This document shows, one piece after another, positions 55,309 to 64,000 of a stretch of 64,000 nt of DNA (position 1 is the stretch's first letter; each line of letters opens with the position of its first letter). Source of the stretch: Paracoccaceae bacterium (GTDB lineage Bacteria; Pseudomonadota; Alphaproteobacteria; Rhodobacterales; Rhodobacteraceae); assembly GCA_028284705.1 (NCBI GenBank), contig JANQRE010000038.1:1-64000 (forward strand), given 5' to 3'. A program made the position numbers and the translations under genes. The notes beneath the pieces are model-generated. The model did no database searches. It was not told where the DNA came from and worked only from the letters and a program-made list of their open reading frames with translations.

Positions 55309-56184
55309 ATGTCTCTGATAAGGCGAGCTAAATTTTTTGAGGACCGCCCGGTTTTGATCGCCGGTCCGACCGCGTCTGGCAAGTCTGCACTGGCCTTGCA
55401 GATCGCTGAGGAACAGGGTGGTATCATTGTGAACGCCGATGCGCTGCAGGTCTTTGATGGATGGCGTGTTCTGACCGCCCGGCCCGATGCCGAGGATGAA
55501 GCGGAGGCCCCGCATCATCTCTATGGCCACGTCCCCTATACCGGCAGCTATTCGGTCGGCGCTTGGCTCGACGATCTGCGCCCATATCTCAGCGGCAAGG
55601 AACGCCCGATCATCGTCGGCGGCACCGGCCTCTATTTCCGCGCGCTGACCGAAGGGCTCGCGGAAATCCCCGCGACACCGCCCGAGATTCGCACCGAAGC
55701 TGATGATCTTCCCCTGGAAACTCTCCTCAATGGGCTCGATGACGTCACAAAATCCGGGATCGACATCCAAAACCGCGCCCGCGTGCAGCGCGCCTGGGAG
55801 GTGCAGCGCGCCACCGGGCGCTCCATCGCCGATTGGCAGTCTGAGACGCCCCCGCCACTGCTCCCGCTCGACACCTGCCACGCCCTTGTCCTCAATGCCG
55901 AGAAAGACTGGCTGACCCAGCGGATTTCGCGGCGCACGGAGATGATGCTGAACGGCGGCGCTATTGAGGAAGCCCACGCCAACCAAGCGCAATATCGCCC
56001 CGACCTGCCCTCCTCCAAAGCCATTGGCGCGGCGGAGCTGATGGCGCATCTCGACGGCAACGCAACACTCGACGACACACGCGAGGCGATCGTCATCGCC
56101 ACCCGCCAATATGCCAAGCGCCAGCGCACCTGGTTTCGGGCCCGAATGTCCGATTGGCAGCAAGTTGATGCCGCTACGCTCTGA
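55309..56184 (+). CDS. miaA: tRNA dimethylallyltransferase
   Basis: 291 residues. It transfers a dimethylallyl group to A37 of tRNAs that read U-starting codons. Walker A is GPTASGKSA (about 19-27), followed by [37 protein letters not shown] and the C-terminal [13 protein letters not shown] fit MiaA. It is divergent from pyrH, with 117 nt between. Confidence 0.95.
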   Translation: MSLIRRAKFFEDRPVLIAGPTASGKSALALQIAEEQGGIIVNADALQVFDGWRVLTARPDAEDEAEAPHHLYGHVPYTGSYSVGAWLDDLRPYLSGKERPIIVGGTGLYFRALTEGLAEIPATPPEIRTEADDLPLETLLNGLDDVTKSGIDIQNRARVQRAWEVQRATGRSIADWQSETPPPLLPLDTCHALVLNAEKDWLTQRISRRTEMMLNGGAIEEAHANQAQYRPDLPSSKAIGAAELMAHLDGNATLDDTREAIVIATRQYAKRQRTWFRARMSDWQQVDAATL

Positions 56185-56199
56185 AACCCGTTGGAATCG

Positions 56200-56229
56200 T
56201 TGACATCGCTTGGCCGCACCACGTAAGCA
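56200..56229 (+). promoter_or_regulatory. Candidate promoter of the AraC-family gene
   Basis: TTGACA (56200-56205), an 18-nt spacer and TAAGCA (56224-56229) precede the regulator ATG by 34 nt. The -35 box is a perfect match; spacing is one above optimum. Confidence 0.45.
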
Positions 56230-56263
56230 AAATTGCCTGACCTGACAGTGAACACCTGCGCCG

Positions 56264-57061
56264 ATGCCTCTGAAACGCCTTCCCCGTGTGGACACGCTCG
56301 CCACGTATCAACGTGAGGAAAGCTGGCGCACGGATATGGCCCGCGCCTTCGATCACCCCGTCCTTTTCTGGCTCACCCGCGGTCAGGGCCGCTTCATGAT
56401 CAATTGTCGTCTGCGGGGCATCGGTCCGAACACGGCGATCTGGCTGCCGCGCGATACGCTCTTTTCCTACACGCTCTTTGCCAAGCCGGAAGGGCTTGTG
56501 GTCAGTCTCGACAATGACACCAATGACGAGGCCGGCTTTCCCCGTGAGCCCGCAATGATCAAAGCGCAGACCGTGCCCGATCAGATCGAGTTGACCGGAA
56601 CCATCGATGCGCTCAACCGCGAACTCAGCACCCTGCGCACCGGGCAAAGGCGCGCGGTGAAGGCGCACACATTGCTCCTGTCGGTGACGCTTGACCGCCT
56701 TCTGACCAAGACACCTGCCGAAGACAGCGACCAATCCGCCGATGTCCTGCGCAAGTTTTCCCGCGTGATCAGCATCGGCCACCGCAGCGGCAAATCCATC
56801 GGCGAGTTTGCCGCTGACCTGAAGGTCACCCCCACCCATCTCACCCGCCTCACCCGCGAGGCCCTGGGCAAACCGGCCTCCACATTGGTGCAGGAGCGGG
56901 TCATCCATGCCGCCTGCGAGGCGCTGCTGACAACCGACCGACCCGTGGGCGATATCGCCAGCGATTTGGGCTTCCGGTCCCCCACCTATTTCACCCGCGC
57001 CTTCCAAGCGCAGACCGGACAATCCCCCAGCGATTTCCGCAAATTGGGGCGCGTTGGCTGA
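56264..57061 (+). CDS. AraC-family transcriptional regulator
   Basis: 265 residues. The N-terminal half (about 20-110, DHPVLFWLTRGQGRFMINC, then GIGPNTAIWLPRDTLF) looks like a cupin-type effector domain. The C-terminal half has the double helix-turn-helix of AraC: FAADLKVTPTHLTRLTREAL (about 182-201) and VGDIASDLGFRSPTYFTRAF (about 228-247), then QTGQSPSDFRK. It is transcribed in the same direction as the downstream transporter with a 246-nt gap, and probably controls it. Confidence 0.88.
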   Translation: MPLKRLPRVDTLATYQREESWRTDMARAFDHPVLFWLTRGQGRFMINCRLRGIGPNTAIWLPRDTLFSYTLFAKPEGLVVSLDNDTNDEAGFPREPAMIKAQTVPDQIELTGTIDALNRELSTLRTGQRRAVKAHTLLLSVTLDRLLTKTPAEDSDQSADVLRKFSRVISIGHRSGKSIGEFAADLKVTPTHLTRLTREALGKPASTLVQERVIHAACEALLTTDRPVGDIASDLGFRSPTYFTRAFQAQTGQSPSDFRKLGRVG

Positions 57062-57147
57062 TTTCCCTGACCTCGGGTCAATTCCTTTTCCAATCCACCC
57101 GGTGTCGCTTTTGTTACAGGCTGATGTCGCAAATTTTGCATTTTTGG

Positions 57148-57166
57148 ACGGTATCAACCGTTGACC
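57148..57166. promoter_or_regulatory. Candidate operator upstream of the ABC transporter genes
   Basis: The inverted repeat ACGGT-ATCA-ACCGT (57148-57161) abuts TTGACC (57161-57166), which could be a -35 box. The remaining gap between the AraC gene and the binding protein shows no other gene, only the AGGGAGAAAG ribosome-binding site before 57308. The assignment is tentative. Confidence 0.3.
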
Positions 57167-57307
57167 TCGCCCGGAATCTGGGGCGGAATGCTCACCGGAG
57201 CGTTCAGGGGATGCGCTAAACATCACTCATCACCCCCGATAGGCAGTGCATGGCCGCCAAGCCGCGCGCAGCCCACATACATAGTCAAAGTCTACAGGGA
57301 GAAAGAC

Positions 57308-58978
57308 ATGACATCACAAACCCTCACGGGCGCGCATGTGCACCCGGCAGCCAAGATGTACGCCAAGGAATATAAGGAAGGTCACATGGACCGCCGCGAA
57401 TTCCTGAGCCGTGCAACGATGCTCGGTGTGACCGCCACTGCCGCATACGGCATGATTGGCGCCGCGACCCCGGCCAAGGCTGCAGCCCACGCCCAACAAG
57501 GCGGCACGCTGCGGATGGAAATGGAAATCCGCGCGATGAAAGACCCGCGCACCTATGACTGGACGCAGATCGCGACCGTCACCGCAGGCTGGCTGGAATA
57601 TCTCGTTGAATACAATTCCGACGGGACCTTCGAGCCGATGCTGCTGGAATCCTGGGAAGTCAACGACGACGCCACGCAGTATACCCTGAATGTCCGCCAG
57701 GGCGTGAAGTGGAACAATGGCGACGACTTCACCGCCGAGGACGTGGCCCGCAACATCGAAGGCTGGTGCGAGAAGGACGTGGAAGGCAACTCCATGGCCG
57801 GACGTTTCGCAGCTCTGATCGATGCGAACACCAACAAAGCCGCGGATGGCGCAATTGTCGTAGACGGCTCCAAGGTTGTCCTGAACCTGCCGTCGCCCGA
57901 CATTACGCTGATCGCCGGCATGGCCGACTACCCGGCTGCCATCGTGCATTCCAGCCACTCCGCTGACACGATGATCTCCAACCCCGTCGGCACCGGCTTC
58001 ATGCTGCCCGAAAGCCACGAGGTTGGCGTGAAATCCGTCCTCGTGCGCAATGAAGGCCACGAGTGGTGGGGCTATGCCGCTGGCAAAGGTGGCTATCTCG
58101 ACCGGATCGAGTTCATCGACTACGGCACCGACCCGGCTGCTCACGTGGCGGCTTATGAGGCCGAAGAGGTCGATATGAACTGGGAGTCCCAGGGTGAGTT
58201 CATCGACGTGATGACCGGCCTTGGCCTCGTGCACTCCGAAGTGACCTCCGGTGCGACCCTCGTTGTGCGTCCGAACCAGTTGGCTGAGGACGATGAAGGC
58301 AACAAGATCTACGGCGACAAGCGTGTGCGTCAGGCCCTCGCAATGGCCTGTGACAACGCCGTGCTCTTGGAGCTTGGTCTCGCTGGCATCGGTGAGCCTG
58401 CGGACAACTGCCACGTTGGTCCCGTGCACCCGGAATGGGACAGCTCCGTGAAGCGCATCCCGCATGACCCTGCCAAGGCGAAAGCTCTGATGGAAGAGGC
58501 CGGCATGGCCGATTTCGAGCACGAGCTCATCTCCATCGACGGTGGCTACCGCATGGACACCACCGACGCCGTGGCCGCGCAGCTGCGCGACGCAGGCATC
58601 AATGTGAAGCGGACGATCATGCCCGGCTCGACCTTCTGGAACGACTGGTCGAAATATCCGTTCTCGTCCACCAACTGGAACCACCGCCCACTTGGCACGC
58701 AAGTGCTGTCGCTGGCCTATCGCTCCGGTGAGGCCTGGAACGAGTTCGGCTGGTCCAATGCCGAGTTCGACGCGCTTCTCGCCGAGGCGAACTCAATCGC
58801 GGATGTCGACAAACGCCGCGAGGTGATGGGCAAAATCCAGACCATCATTATCGAGGAAGGCGTGACGATCCAGCCTTACTGGCGCAAGATCTCCCGCCAC
58901 CATGTCGAAGGTCTGGTGGGTGTGGATATGCATATCGCCTACCTGCCACAGCTCTATAAGTGGGGCTTCGCAGCCTAA
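57308..58978 (+). CDS. ABC transporter substrate-binding protein, oligopeptide/dipeptide type, Tat-exported
   Basis: 556 residues. A Tat signal DRREFLSRATMLGVTA begins at about 28 after a leader MTSQTLTGAHVHPAAKMYAK; cleavage after AKAAAHA is likely. The body matches SBP_bac_5: YTLNVRQGVKWNNGDDFTAE, VARNIEGW, RVRQALAMACD and AKALMEEAGM. The ligand is unknown; the long N-terminal leader and Tat route are shared by a group of alphaproteobacterial binding proteins. It is the first gene of the transporter set and is followed by a terminator-like hairpin. Confidence 0.9.
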   Translation: MTSQTLTGAHVHPAAKMYAKEYKEGHMDRREFLSRATMLGVTATAAYGMIGAATPAKAAAHAQQGGTLRMEMEIRAMKDPRTYDWTQIATVTAGWLEYLVEYNSDGTFEPMLLESWEVNDDATQYTLNVRQGVKWNNGDDFTAEDVARNIEGWCEKDVEGNSMAGRFAALIDANTNKAADGAIVVDGSKVVLNLPSPDITLIAGMADYPAAIVHSSHSADTMISNPVGTGFMLPESHEVGVKSVLVRNEGHEWWGYAAGKGGYLDRIEFIDYGTDPAAHVAAYEAEEVDMNWESQGEFIDVMTGLGLVHSEVTSGATLVVRPNQLAEDDEGNKIYGDKRVRQALAMACDNAVLLELGLAGIGEPADNCHVGPVHPEWDSSVKRIPHDPAKAKALMEEAGMADFEHELISIDGGYRMDTTDAVAAQLRDAGINVKRTIMPGSTFWNDWSKYPFSSTNWNHRPLGTQVLSLAYRSGEAWNEFGWSNAEFDALLAEANSIADVDKRREVMGKIQTIIIEEGVTIQPYWRKISRHHVEGLVGVDMHIAYLPQLYKWGFAA

Positions 58979-58994
58979 ACCAAATTCAAGATCG

Positions 58995-59022
58995 GGGCCG
59001 CACGGAAACGTGCGGCCCTTTT
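58995..59022 (+). terminator. Hairpin with T-run after the binding-protein gene
   Basis: A 9-bp GC-rich stem GGGCCGCAC (58995-59003) / GTGCGGCCC (59010-59018) with loop GGAAAC is followed by TTTT (59019-59022). It is 17 nt after the stop. Such partial terminators commonly let binding-protein mRNA exceed permease mRNA. Confidence 0.75.
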
Positions 59023-59103
59023 CACTCACCCTGCCAGGCCATCATCAAGGTCCAGCCAAAAGGATCAGGTCAGCGGGGCATATAAACCAACAGGGAAAAC
59101 CCC

Positions 59104-60150
59104 ATGGGAATGTTTCTCCTCCGCCGCGTCGGGGTGATGTTGCTGACGGCGCTTTGCCTCACATTCATCGTCTTCTTCATGACGACGCTCTATCCGAACC
59201 TTGAAAAGCTTGCGAAAACGGAAGGCAACTTCCGCATGTCGGACGAGGCGGTGGCCTCCTGGCTGGATCGCAACGGCTATCTTGAGCCGATCTGGAAAGG
59301 CTACGGCCAATGGCTGGGTGTGCTGCCCGGTCACGTGCATGAGGCCGAGGACGGCACCGTCACGGGTTCCTGTATCGACGGCGGCATGGACCCCGCCGAC
59401 GCCCCACGGTTCTGCGGTGTGCTGCAAGGCGATTGGGGAAAATCGGTCACCTTCAAAGATGATGCGGGATCGCTCATCGGGACCCGGTTGGCGCTCACCG
59501 GCAAGCTGATGCTGGCGGTGATGCTGGTCATGGTGCCCATGGCGCTGATCATCGGGGTTCTCTCGGGTATGCGCGAGGGCTCGCGGCTGGACCGAACACT
59601 CTCAACCTTCTCCATCACGACGACGGCGACACCGGAATACGTCTCCGGCGTGATTTTCATCGCCGTCTTCGCCTCCTCCGCCTTCGGGCTGAAATGGTTC
59701 AAGGCTTCGGCCACCTCCGCGATGGAGGACGCGACCTGGGCCAACTTCACCCTGCCCGTCATCACCATCGCACTTTACGGGGTCGGCTATGTCGCCCGGA
59801 TGACGCGGGCCTCGATGACCGAGGTCATGACCGCGCAATATATCCGCACCGCCCGCCTCAAAGGTGTGAGCTTCCGCAATGTGGTCCTGAAACACGCGCT
59901 CAGGAACGCGCTGATTGCGCCTTTCACAGTGATCATGCTGCAATTCCCGTGGCTCCTGAACGGCGTCGTCATCGTCGAGACACTCTTCAACTACAAAGGC
60001 TTCGGCTGGCTTCTGGTGCAGGCCGCCTCGACCAATGATATCCAGCTTCTGCTCGGTTGCTCGGTGGTCGCGGTCTTCGTGGTGCTCGTCACTCAACTCA
60101 TCTCAGACATCGGATACGTGTTCCTCAACCCACGTATTCGGATGGCGTAA
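59104..60150 (+). CDS. ABC transporter permease, DppB/OppB type
   Basis: 348 residues. Membrane helices are at about 5-27, 133-155, 175-200 (within SITTTATPEYVSGVIFIAVF), 217-240, 275-300 and 315-340. A periplasmic loop at about 45-125 carries two Cys (SCIDGG and RFCGVL). The ATPase-contact EAA-type loop is TARLKGVSFRNVVLKHALRN. It is 14 nt before the second permease and forms the channel with it. Confidence 0.9.
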   Translation: MGMFLLRRVGVMLLTALCLTFIVFFMTTLYPNLEKLAKTEGNFRMSDEAVASWLDRNGYLEPIWKGYGQWLGVLPGHVHEAEDGTVTGSCIDGGMDPADAPRFCGVLQGDWGKSVTFKDDAGSLIGTRLALTGKLMLAVMLVMVPMALIIGVLSGMREGSRLDRTLSTFSITTTATPEYVSGVIFIAVFASSAFGLKWFKASATSAMEDATWANFTLPVITIALYGVGYVARMTRASMTEVMTAQYIRTARLKGVSFRNVVLKHALRNALIAPFTVIMLQFPWLLNGVVIVETLFNYKGFGWLLVQAASTNDIQLLLGCSVVAVFVVLVTQLISDIGYVFLNPRIRMA

Positions 60151-60164
60151 GGAGGGCTCGGCTC

Positions 60165-61613
60165 ATGGATCCGCTTACATGGACTGGCGCCCTCGGCGTC
60201 GTACTGAACCCAATCTTCCAGATCGTCGTCGTCGCCACGGCGGCAGCGATCGTCACCTATATCTTTGCGAGCTTCATCGCGCCGGAACCGGAAATTCGTG
60301 TGGTCAACGCCACCGGGGCCGCCGCCTCTGGCGGGATTACGGCGATGTCCGGGCGCGGCGTGCGCCTTGGGCTGATGGTGCTTCTGGTGCTCTGCCTTGT
60401 CTATCTGCTCGCGGGCATTGTGACGCCCTTCGGCTGGGCCGGGATCATCGGAGAGATTGGTCAACGCTTCCTGCCGGTCTGGATTTGCCTGATCGTCACC
60501 TTCGTGCTGTCGATCTCGTTCAAACGCAGCCTCGGCCTTTACGGCAAGCTCTTCGACAGCCCCATCGGCATGGTCGGCTTTGGCCTCGTGATGTTCTGGG
60601 TTTTCACCGCGATCTTCTCCAACTGGATCGTCACCCATGAGGTGCTGGAACAAATCTCCGGCATGAAGAACAAGGTTCCCGGCACACCTTTGAGAAGCCC
60701 CGAGGACGGTCAGTACACCCACTACCTCCTGGGCGGCGACACACTCGCGCGCGACGTGTTCTCCCGCATGGTGGCTGGGTCCAAAACCGTGCTGCTGATC
60801 GCGCCCGCCGCGACGGCCTTCGCCTTCATGGTCGGCATCACGCTCGGGCTGCCAGCCGGATATTACGGCGGCAAGTTCGACACGATCATCAGCTTCATGG
60901 CCAATCTCGTGCTGGCCTTCCCAGTGATCCTGCTCTTCTTCCTCTTGGTGACGCCGGAAATCCGGGAATATGTCCTTTTCGATTTCCTCGGAAATCAGGT
61001 GACCTTCCCCAAAGCGATGGCGGCAATCCTGTTCCTCTTCCCGATCATCTTCCTGCTCGTCTTGTGGAACTCGCGCTACTACACGCAGCCCGCCAAACGG
61101 AATGTCTATGTCGCAGCAACCTTGATCGTGGGTGGTTACATCTATCTTGGCCTCGCTTGGGACGCTGATCCCTCCGGCGTGATCTCGATGGATCCCGGCG
61201 TCCTGATCGTGTTCGTCTCGGTGGTCTTCGTGAACTCGCCGACCGTGTTCCGGATTGTCCGAGGTCTCGTGCTCGACATCAAGACGCGGGACTACGTGGC
61301 CGCGGGTCAGACCCGGGGTGAGGGCCCCTGGTACATCATGCTCTGGGAAATCTTGCCCAACGCACGCGGCCCGCTGATCGTCGATTTCTGTCTCAGAATC
61401 GGCTACACCACGATCCTTCTCGGCACCTTGGGCTTCTTCGGCCTCGGCCTCAGCCCTGAGAGCCCGGATTGGGGCACGACCATCAACCAGGGTCGGAAAC
61501 TGCTGTCGGTCTTCCCGCATCCAGCGATCGCGCCCGCCGTGGCGCTGATGTCGCTGGTGCTTGGTCTCAACCTTCTCGCAGACGGTCTGCGCGAAGAGAG
61601 CCTGAAGGACTAA
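60165..61613 (+). CDS. ABC transporter permease, DppC/OppC type, extended
   Basis: 482 residues, far longer than a normal DppC of about 300. The N-terminal 160 residues add membrane segments (about 14-36, 66-90, 98-130 and 145-165) ahead of the usual domain. That domain has GGDTLARDVFSRMVAGSKTV and the EAA-type loop DYVAAGQTRGEGPWYIMLWEI, with FGLGLSPESPDWG near the end. ATG 60165 has AAGGAGGG about 10 nt upstream. It pairs with the preceding permease. Confidence 0.88.
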   Translation: MDPLTWTGALGVVLNPIFQIVVVATAAAIVTYIFASFIAPEPEIRVVNATGAAASGGITAMSGRGVRLGLMVLLVLCLVYLLAGIVTPFGWAGIIGEIGQRFLPVWICLIVTFVLSISFKRSLGLYGKLFDSPIGMVGFGLVMFWVFTAIFSNWIVTHEVLEQISGMKNKVPGTPLRSPEDGQYTHYLLGGDTLARDVFSRMVAGSKTVLLIAPAATAFAFMVGITLGLPAGYYGGKFDTIISFMANLVLAFPVILLFFLLVTPEIREYVLFDFLGNQVTFPKAMAAILFLFPIIFLLVLWNSRYYTQPAKRNVYVAATLIVGGYIYLGLAWDADPSGVISMDPGVLIVFVSVVFVNSPTVFRIVRGLVLDIKTRDYVAAGQTRGEGPWYIMLWEILPNARGPLIVDFCLRIGYTTILLGTLGFFGLGLSPESPDWGTTINQGRKLLSVFPHPAIAPAVALMSLVLGLNLLADGLREESLKD

Positions 61614-61618
61614 GCGGT

Positions 61619-61732
61619 ATGAAAACACCTTCATGGAAGACGCGTGTCGGGACGGATGCCATACGGATGCTGTACGGAAACCATACGCTCGATTCATCAA
61701 GAAAAACTAATCCGAACGGAGGGCGCACATAA
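61619..61732 (+). CDS. Possible 37-residue ORF coupled to the ABC ATPase gene
   Basis: ATG 61619 to TAA, whose last base is the first base of the next ATG (TAATG). The product MKTPSWKTRVGTDAIRML plus a polar tail is basic and soluble-looking. AAGGA lies about 10 nt upstream, inside the permease 3' end. It could be a real leader or coupling peptide, or just chance in the 118-nt gap. Confidence 0.25.
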   Translation: MKTPSWKTRVGTDAIRMLYGNHTLDSSRKTNPNGGRT

Positions 61733-63816
61733 TGCAGAAATGGGATTATGACGGCCCGATCCTGGAGATCGACAAGCTCTCGATCTCCTTCTTCACCCGG
61801 CTTCGGGAAATCCCTGCGGTGATGGATTTCTCCTGCACGGTGCAACCCGGCGAGGCCATGGGTCTCGTCGGTGAGTCCGGCTGCGGCAAGTCCACGGTGG
61901 CGCTTGGCGTCATGCAGGATTTGGGCGTGAACGGGCGCATCGTCGGCGGCTCGATCAAGTTCAAAGGCCGCGATCTGGGGCAGATGACGCTGGAAGAGTT
62001 GCGCGACATTCGCGGCTCGGAAATCGCGATGATCTATCAGGAGCCGATGGCCTCCCTGAACCCGGCGATGAAGATCGGCAAACAGCTGATGGAAGTGCCG
62101 ATGATCCACGAGGGCGTGGATGAAAAAGAGGCCTACAATCGGGCGCTGGAAGTCGTCACGGATGTGAAACTGCCGGACCCCAAGCGCATGCTGAACTCCT
62201 ATCCGCACCAGTTGTCCGGCGGTCAGCAGCAGCGGATCGTCATCGCTATGGCCTTGATGTCAAAGCCTTCTTTGCTGATCCTCGATGAGCCAACCACGGC
62301 GCTTGATGTGACGGTGGAGGCCGCTGTGGTCGAGCTTGTGAAAGACCTCGGCAAGAAATACGGCACCTCGATGCTCTTCATCTCGCACAATCTCGGGCTG
62401 GTTCTCGAGACCTGCGACCGCATCTGCGTGATGTATTCCGGCGAGGCGGTGGAGACCGGTTCCATCGTCGATGTGTTCGACAAGATGCGCCACCCCTACA
62501 CGCAAGCCCTGTTCCGCTCGATCCCGCTGCCCGGGGCCGACAAGAACTCGCGCCCGCTGGTGGCGATCCCGGGCAACTTCCCCCTGCCCCATGAGCGGCC
62601 TAATGGCTGCAATTTCGGACCGCGTTGCGACTATTTCGAACATGGCCGCTGCGATGTCGGCGATATCAAAATGTCCGAAGTCCCGGGCAATGACCGGCAC
62701 GGCTCACGCTGCGTGAAATGGACCGAGATCGATTGGAACGCGCCGCTTGTTGCCGCCAATACGACCGAGAAATCCGTGCCCGGCAATGTCGTGCTGAAAA
62801 TGGACAACCTCAAGAAGTATTACGAGGTCGCGGCCAACGCCATGTTCGGCGGCGGCAACAAGAAAGTCGTGAAGGCAAACGAGACCCTCACATTTGAGGC
62901 ACGCGAGTCCGAAACCCTTGCAATCGTTGGCGAATCCGGCTGCGGCAAGTCCACTTTCGCGAAGGTTCTGATGGGGCTGGAGACGGCCACGGATGGTCAG
63001 ATTCTAATCGACAACAAGGCCATTCAAGACATCCCCATCGAGGATCGCGACACAAAAACCGTCGCCGATGTGCAGATGGTGTTCCAGAACCCGTTTGATA
63101 CGCTGAACCCGTCGATGACCGTGGGCCGGCAGATCATCCGCGCCCTGGAAATCTTTGGCGTCGGAGATACCGAAGCCACCCGCGAGCAACGCATGCTTGA
63201 ACTGCTCGATCTGGTGAAACTGCCGCGCGAATTTGCCAACCGGATGCCGCGGCAATTGTCGGGTGGTCAGAAGCAGCGCGTGGGCATTGCCCGCGCCTTT
63301 GCCGGTGACGCGCGCATCGTGGTCGCAGACGAACCGGTCTCGGCGCTCGATGTGTCCGTGCAGGCGGCTGTGACCGACCTCTTGATGGAGATCCAGCGGG
63401 AGAACAAAACCACGCTGCTCTTCATCTCCCACGACTTGAGCATCGTGCGCTATCTGTCTGATCGCGTTATGGTTATGTATCTTGGTCACGTGGTGGAAAT
63501 GGGCACGACCGATCAGGTCTTCGCACCGCCCTACCACCCCTATACCGAAGCGCTGCTCTCAGCCGTGCCGATTGCCGATACCCATATCGAGAAACAGCAT
63601 ATCGTGCTGGAAGGCGACATCCCCTCGGCGATGAACCCGCCCTCAGGATGCCCGTTCCAGACGCGCTGTCGTTGGAAGGATCAGGTGCCTGGCGGGCTGT
63701 GCGAGAAAGAAGTGCCGCCGGTGCGCCACCTCGCAGAGGGACATCAGGTGAAATGTCACCTCGCCGATGAAATCCTCGAACAGATGACCCCGGTCATCAA
63801 GATCGCGGCGGAATAG
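61732..63816 (+). CDS. ABC transporter ATP-binding protein, DppD-DppF-type fusion
   Basis: 694 residues with two complete ABC cassettes. The first (about 5-260) has GESGCGKSTVAL, LSGGQQQRIVIAM and LILDEPTTALDV; the second (about 355-600) has GESGCGKSTFAK, LSGGQKQRVGIAR and VADEPVSALDV. Each is followed by the oligopeptide/dipeptide C-terminal cysteine-rich segment: CNFGPRCDYFEHGRCD, then CPFQTRCRWKDQVPGG. The two ATPases that are normally separate are fused. ATG 61732 overlaps a short upstream ORF. The stop is directly next to the stop of the next minus-strand gene. Confidence 0.92.
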   Translation: MQKWDYDGPILEIDKLSISFFTRLREIPAVMDFSCTVQPGEAMGLVGESGCGKSTVALGVMQDLGVNGRIVGGSIKFKGRDLGQMTLEELRDIRGSEIAMIYQEPMASLNPAMKIGKQLMEVPMIHEGVDEKEAYNRALEVVTDVKLPDPKRMLNSYPHQLSGGQQQRIVIAMALMSKPSLLILDEPTTALDVTVEAAVVELVKDLGKKYGTSMLFISHNLGLVLETCDRICVMYSGEAVETGSIVDVFDKMRHPYTQALFRSIPLPGADKNSRPLVAIPGNFPLPHERPNGCNFGPRCDYFEHGRCDVGDIKMSEVPGNDRHGSRCVKWTEIDWNAPLVAANTTEKSVPGNVVLKMDNLKKYYEVAANAMFGGGNKKVVKANETLTFEARESETLAIVGESGCGKSTFAKVLMGLETATDGQILIDNKAIQDIPIEDRDTKTVADVQMVFQNPFDTLNPSMTVGRQIIRALEIFGVGDTEATREQRMLELLDLVKLPREFANRMPRQLSGGQKQRVGIARAFAGDARIVVADEPVSALDVSVQAAVTDLLMEIQRENKTTLLFISHDLSIVRYLSDRVMVMYLGHVVEMGTTDQVFAPPYHPYTEALLSAVPIADTHIEKQHIVLEGDIPSAMNPPSGCPFQTRCRWKDQVPGGLCEKEVPPVRHLAEGHQVKCHLADEILEQMTPVIKIAAE

Positions 63817-64000
63817 TCAGGTCATCAGGCGTCTGGCGCGGTTGTCTGAACGCTGCGCCAGAACGACCCCGATGCAGAGGATCGCCGCGCCGATCAGTTT
63901 AGAGGTATCGAACTCACCTGTGCTGAGAAACAGGATCAGCATCACATAAAACGGCACCGCGTTCAGATGGAACGATGACATCCCGATGCCAAGCCGCTCG
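63817..64000 (-). CDS. DMT (EamA)-family permease, C-terminal fragment
   Basis: Only the last 60 codons are in the window, ending TGA at 63819-63817. The visible sequence has GIGMSSFHLNAVPFYVMLIL, then a loop, then LIGAAILCIGVVLAQRS and a basic tail: two membrane segments with the ending typical of EamA transporters. The gene is open to the window edge. The stop is adjacent to the ABC ATPase stop with no gap. Confidence 0.65.
   Translation of the reverse strand, partial: ERLGIGMSSFHLNAVPFYVMLILFLSTGEFDTSKLIGAAILCIGVVLAQRSDNRARRLMT

Noticed and set aside
57314-58702. 462-codon open frame opposite the binding-protein gene
   Set aside because: Antisense shadow of a gene with strong family signatures; Val/His/Gly-rich product with no domain.
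60093-61700. 535-codon open frame on the minus strand opposite the second permease
   Set aside because: It mirrors the permease codon bias, has no recognisable motif and covers the whole permease gene.
1-64000. CRISPR arrays, insertion sequences, toxin-antitoxin or phage-defence islands
   Set aside because: No regularly spaced repeats, transposase motifs or defence-type gene sets were seen; the window is core chromosome.

Overview
The window reads as one contiguous stretch of a Rhodobacterales (Roseobacter-type) alphaproteobacterial chromosome. The grounds are high GC content, a class II B12-dependent ribonucleotide reductase, an alphaproteobacterial LexA box (GAAC-N7-GAAC) on lexA, a gene-transfer-agent type holin, invasion-locus-B and double cold-shock proteins, and gene orders such as trpG-trpD-trpC-moaC-moeA-lexA. 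I saw no CRISPR array, insertion sequence, integrase or prophage. Nearly everything is core metabolism or envelope biogenesis, so any novelty is in small or lineage-restricted elements.

Layout. 1-4.97 kb (mostly minus): the start of nrdJ with a 630-nt upstream region, a charged coiled-coil protein, a GNAT enzyme, tRNA-Pro(TGG), a DUF192 protein, a double cold-shock protein and pdxH. 5.1-11.1 kb (plus): fabI, gpt, an aminotransferase, a PpiD/SurA-like chaperone and trpE. 11.1-14.05 kb (minus): a sulfurtransferase/monooxygenase pair and a deacetylase-like membrane protein. 14.3-19.15 kb (plus): trpG-trpD-trpC-moaC-moeA, then SOS-controlled lexA. 19.1-24.6 kb: comEC (minus) and gltX, gltA and a GNAT gene (plus).

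24.6-32.8 kb (minus): a crotonase, an unpartnered GTA-type holin, ccmE, argC, murI, an acyltransferase, then an overlapping set of two ureohydrolases and a class III aminotransferase. 32.85-38.4 kb: flavin reductase, M20 amidohydrolase, mazG, a HerA-like ATPase, two intergenic small-RNA candidates and ialB. 38.1-41.8 kb: glnE with a small downstream partner, and a YbaK-type deacylase.

41.8-55.2 kb (minus): the envelope cluster pyrH, frr, uppS, cdsA, dxr, rseP, a 41-residue membrane protein, bamA, ompH, fabZ, lpxA, lpxI and lpxB. It supplies isoprenoid and undecaprenyl precursors, phospholipid precursors, lipid A steps and outer-membrane protein assembly, plus ribosome recycling and UMP kinase. 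A plus-strand Hint-domain gene is wedged between pyrH and frr. 55.3-63.8 kb (plus): miaA, an AraC regulator and an oligopeptide-type ABC importer (Tat-exported binding protein, two permeases, fused double ATPase). The window ends in the C-terminus of a DMT-family permease on the minus strand.

Many high-GC reading frames lie opposite real genes and were left out. Assignments come from reading motifs and context by eye; no database search was run.
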